Assembly (NCBI GenBank): GCA_000380225.1
Contig: KB904821.1
Location: 5,397,661-5,431,811, forward strand
DNA: 34,151 nucleotides
Source: a filamentous cyanobacterium ESFC-1
Lineage (GTDB): Bacteria > Cyanobacteriota > Cyanobacteriia > Cyanobacteriales > Spirulinaceae
Direction: 5' to 3'
Of this stretch, positions 32,528-34,151 are shown in pieces. The first letter of the stretch is position 1; each line of letters opens with the position of its first letter. The translations under genes and the position numbers were made by a program. The notes beneath the pieces are model-generated. The model saw only the letters and a program-made list of their open reading frames with translations, did not search any database and had not been told where the DNA came from.

Positions 32528-33160
32528 TTGATTCTTGTTATTGATAATTACGACAGTTTTACCTACAATCTCGTTCAGTATTTAGGAGAACTCGGTCAAA
32601 CTCTCCCCGTGGCCGCTGAAGTGGTTGTATATCGCAATGACCAAATTGACATCGATGGGATTCGACAGCTACAACCGGATGGCATTGTGATTTCTCCGGG
32701 CCCCGGTCGTCCTGAAGATGCCGGGGTGTCTTTAAATGTGATTACCACCCTCGGGCCTGAAATGCCGATTTTAGGGGTGTGTTTGGGTCATCAAAGTATC
32801 GGTCAAGTGTTTGGGGGTAAAGTTGTTTCAGCCCCGGTTTTGATGCACGGTAAAACCTCCGCGATTCATCATACGGGGGTGGGTGTGTTTGAAAACTTAA
32901 GTAACCCTTTTACTGCTACGCGGTATCATAGCTTGGCCATCGAACGGGAAAGTTTACCCGATAGCCTGGAAATGACCGCTTGGGTCGAAGATGGCACAAT
33001 TATGGGGGTGCGTCATCGGAACTATCCTTGGATTCAGGGAGTCCAGTTTCACCCAGAAAGCGTGTTAACGGATTCGGGGAAAATATTACTCCGCAACTTC
33101 CTACAATCGCTGACTCACAAGGCTGAATCTGCCGCCCCGTCTGCGGTCGGGCCGAGTTAA
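32528..33160 (+). CDS. trpG: Anthranilate synthase component II / glutamine amidotransferase
   Basis: This subunit hydrolyses glutamine and passes ammonia to the chorismate-using partner for anthranilate (tryptophan) or, in dual-use forms, aminodeoxychorismate (folate). The 210-residue protein is a complete class I amidotransferase: MILVIDNYDSFTYNLVQYLG, the oxyanion region ISPGPGRPEDAG, the nucleophile Cys85 in GVCLGHQSIG, and the His-Glu pair in VQFHPESVLT. The start is TTG at 32528, because AGAGG lies 5 bp upstream and the protein then begins exactly like its family; a longer frame from 32492 would overlap dgkA. No chorismate-binding partner is in the window. Confidence 0.9.
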   Translation: MILVIDNYDSFTYNLVQYLGELGQTLPVAAEVVVYRNDQIDIDGIRQLQPDGIVISPGPGRPEDAGVSLNVITTLGPEMPILGVCLGHQSIGQVFGGKVVSAPVLMHGKTSAIHHTGVGVFENLSNPFTATRYHSLAIERESLPDSLEMTAWVEDGTIMGVRHRNYPWIQGVQFHPESVLTDSGKILLRNFLQSLTHKAESAAPSAVGPS

Positions 33161-33186
33161 AGATCGCCCCAAAGCGCGATCGCATC

Positions 33187-33232
33187 CCCCCTAGAAATTG
33201 GTGCTTTTGAGCAAAAGTGTCAAGCTAGGGGG
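33187..33232. repeat. Nested inverted repeat between trpG and the MBL-fold gene
   Basis: CCCCCTAG (33187-33194) pairs perfectly with CTAGGGGG (33225-33232). The loop holds a second hairpin, CTTTTG-AG-CAAAAG. No T run follows, so it is not a clear terminator for trpG. It lies about 60 bp before the MBL-fold start, where it could be leader structure or an operator. Confidence 0.6.
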
Positions 33233-33290
33233 TAAACTCAACGGTGGATTCAGTGGATTGAAAGATTAAAAACCTGGGAAAGAATTAAAG

Positions 33291-34058
33291 ATGAAACGGC
33301 GAAAGTTATTACGCTATGCGGGAGCGAGTGTGTTAGCGGCCACGGCAACTACGGCTTTGTCCCAGTCGCCCTCAGCTCAAGCTCAAGCCCAAGGGGTGAG
33401 TTTGAAATGGTTGGGTCATACTTGCTTTTTATTTAGTGGGGGCCGTAAGCGGATTTTAGTCAATCCTTTTCGTACTCTAGGGTGTACGGCGGGCTATCGC
33501 TTACCGAGGGTTGAAGCGGATTTGGCGCTGATTAGCTCCCAGTTGTTTGATGAAGGGGCGGCTGAGAATTTACCGGGAAACCCGGATATTTTATTTGAGC
33601 CGGGGGCTTATACGGCTGAGGGTATCCAATTTCAAGGAATCGCGATCGCTCACGACCGGGTAGGCGGACGGCGTTTCGGTCAAAATGTCGCTTGGTTGTG
33701 GACGCAAGGGGGCGTAAAAATTCTGCATTTGGGCGGTGCGGCGGCCCCGATTGAAATCGAGCAGCAAATTTTGATGGGTCGCCCGGATGTGTTGTTGTTA
33801 CCTGTGGGGGGCGGGCCCAAGGCTTACAATGCGTCAGAGGCTTTTGCCGCGATGCAAATGCTCAATCCTCGCTTGGTTATTCCTACCCACTATCGCACCC
33901 AAGCGGCGGGGGCGCAATGCGATATTGAGGGGTTAGACTCGTTTTTGAGTTTGGTGGATAATGCCAAAGTCAGCCGCGTCAATAGCGATACGCTTCGGGT
34001 TTCACAGAGCAGTTTACCGTCAGAAATGGCAGTGCGCGTGATGAGTTATTCGTTTTAG
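33291..34058 (+). CDS. Tat-exported MBL-fold protein lacking the HxHxDH motif
   Basis: The 255 residues begin with a twin-arginine-like signal (MKRRKLLRYAGASVLAA, cleavage likely after SAQA), so the protein is probably exported folded. The mature part has the UlaG-like metallo-beta-lactamase pattern: VSLKWLGHTCFLFSGG, ILVNPF, ADLALISSQLFDEGA, KILHLGG, VLLLPVGGGPKAYNASEAF and LVIPTHYRT. The first metal motif, normally THxHxDH, reads SSQLFDE (82-88), so three His are gone and only the Asp remains; the HLGD Asp is Gly. Metal-dependent hydrolysis is doubtful. It could bind a ligand or be a structural factor. Its stop codon is followed at once by a heptamer array. Confidence 0.85.
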   Translation: MKRRKLLRYAGASVLAATATTALSQSPSAQAQAQGVSLKWLGHTCFLFSGGRKRILVNPFRTLGCTAGYRLPRVEADLALISSQLFDEGAAENLPGNPDILFEPGAYTAEGIQFQGIAIAHDRVGGRRFGQNVAWLWTQGGVKILHLGGAAAPIEIEQQILMGRPDVLLLPVGGGPKAYNASEAFAAMQMLNPRLVIPTHYRTQAAGAQCDIEGLDSFLSLVDNAKVSRVNSDTLRVSQSSLPSEMAVRVMSYSF

Positions 34059-34151
34059 TTGTTGGTTGTTGGTTGTTGGTTGTTGGTTGTTGGTTGTTGG
34101 TTGTTGGTTGTTGGTTATTGGTTGTTGGTTGTTGGTTGTTGGTTGTTGGTT
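34059..34151 (+). repeat. Heptanucleotide tandem array (TTGTTGG)13, runs off the window
   Basis: The array begins on the base after the stop codon and holds 13 full heptamers plus two bases to the window edge. All are TTGTTGG except unit 9, which is TTATTGG. It has the same unit, the same variant and the same orientation as the 19106 array. Its full length is unknown. Confidence 0.97.

Overview
The window is cyanobacterial chromosome. The evidence is the very frequent HIP1 octamer GCGATCGC in and between genes, several small families I know only from cyanobacteria (DUF2839, DUF3285, DUF1400), a prfB-DUF3285-ybeY-dgkA-trpG run, and intergenic heptamer repeats of the STRR type typical of large-genome, often filamentous cyanobacteria. 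I see no tRNA, rRNA, CRISPR array or intact insertion sequence. Several genes (ABC exporter, permease, GT8-like protein, pentapeptide protein, GlgP, DgkA, TrpG) start at an internal ATG, GTG or TTG rather than at the longest possible start.

Region 1 (1-7301) is an envelope or exopolysaccharide island. It holds a 5'-truncated polytopic GT39-like glycosyltransferase, an asparagine-synthase-like protein without its glutaminase cysteine, a GT4 glycosyltransferase overlapping it by four bases, and an MsbA-type ABC exporter. The exporter carries an unexpected C-terminal domain resembling a histidine-kinase HisKA domain with the phospho-accepting His replaced by Tyr. A convergent GT8-like glycosyltransferase follows. 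Region 2 (7343-7651) encodes an 88-residue disordered protein with three copies of a DRKxxIM[ED]HLxxS motif.

Region 3 (7756-11630) is a urate-scavenging operon: NCS2 purine permease, FAD urate hydroxylase (HpxO), 5-hydroxyisourate hydrolase and OHCU decarboxylase. Together these import urate and convert it to S-allantoin. The promoter has the layout of an NtcA-activated nitrogen-control promoter. A MITE-like inverted-repeat element lies between the third and fourth genes.

Region 4 (11644-16227) is mixed: an SH3 lipoprotein, a GST, an exported pentapeptide-repeat protein, a DUF1400 protein, a small unknown and a DUF2839 membrane protein, separated by dispersed repeats. Region 5 (16348-21388) has glycogen phosphorylase with a clear terminator, a 17-unit heptamer array, a dihydroorotase homologue that has lost most metal ligands, and an unknown protein.

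Region 6 (21660-29842) is a type I secretion locus: a cNMP-domain/C39-like ABC transporter, an HlyD adaptor and a 1060-residue DUF4347/beta-helix/DUF4114 surface protein that is probably the cargo. Region 7 (29927-34151) is housekeeping: prfB with its programmed +1 frameshift, DUF3285, ybeY, dgkA and trpG, then a Tat-exported metallo-beta-lactamase-fold protein lacking the HxHxDH motif and a second heptamer array running off the end.

Two themes cut across the window. Many intergenic spacers are built from 7-nt periodic sequence, G/T-rich after stop codons and A/C-rich before start codons. Several proteins also keep an enzyme fold but lack the catalytic residues.
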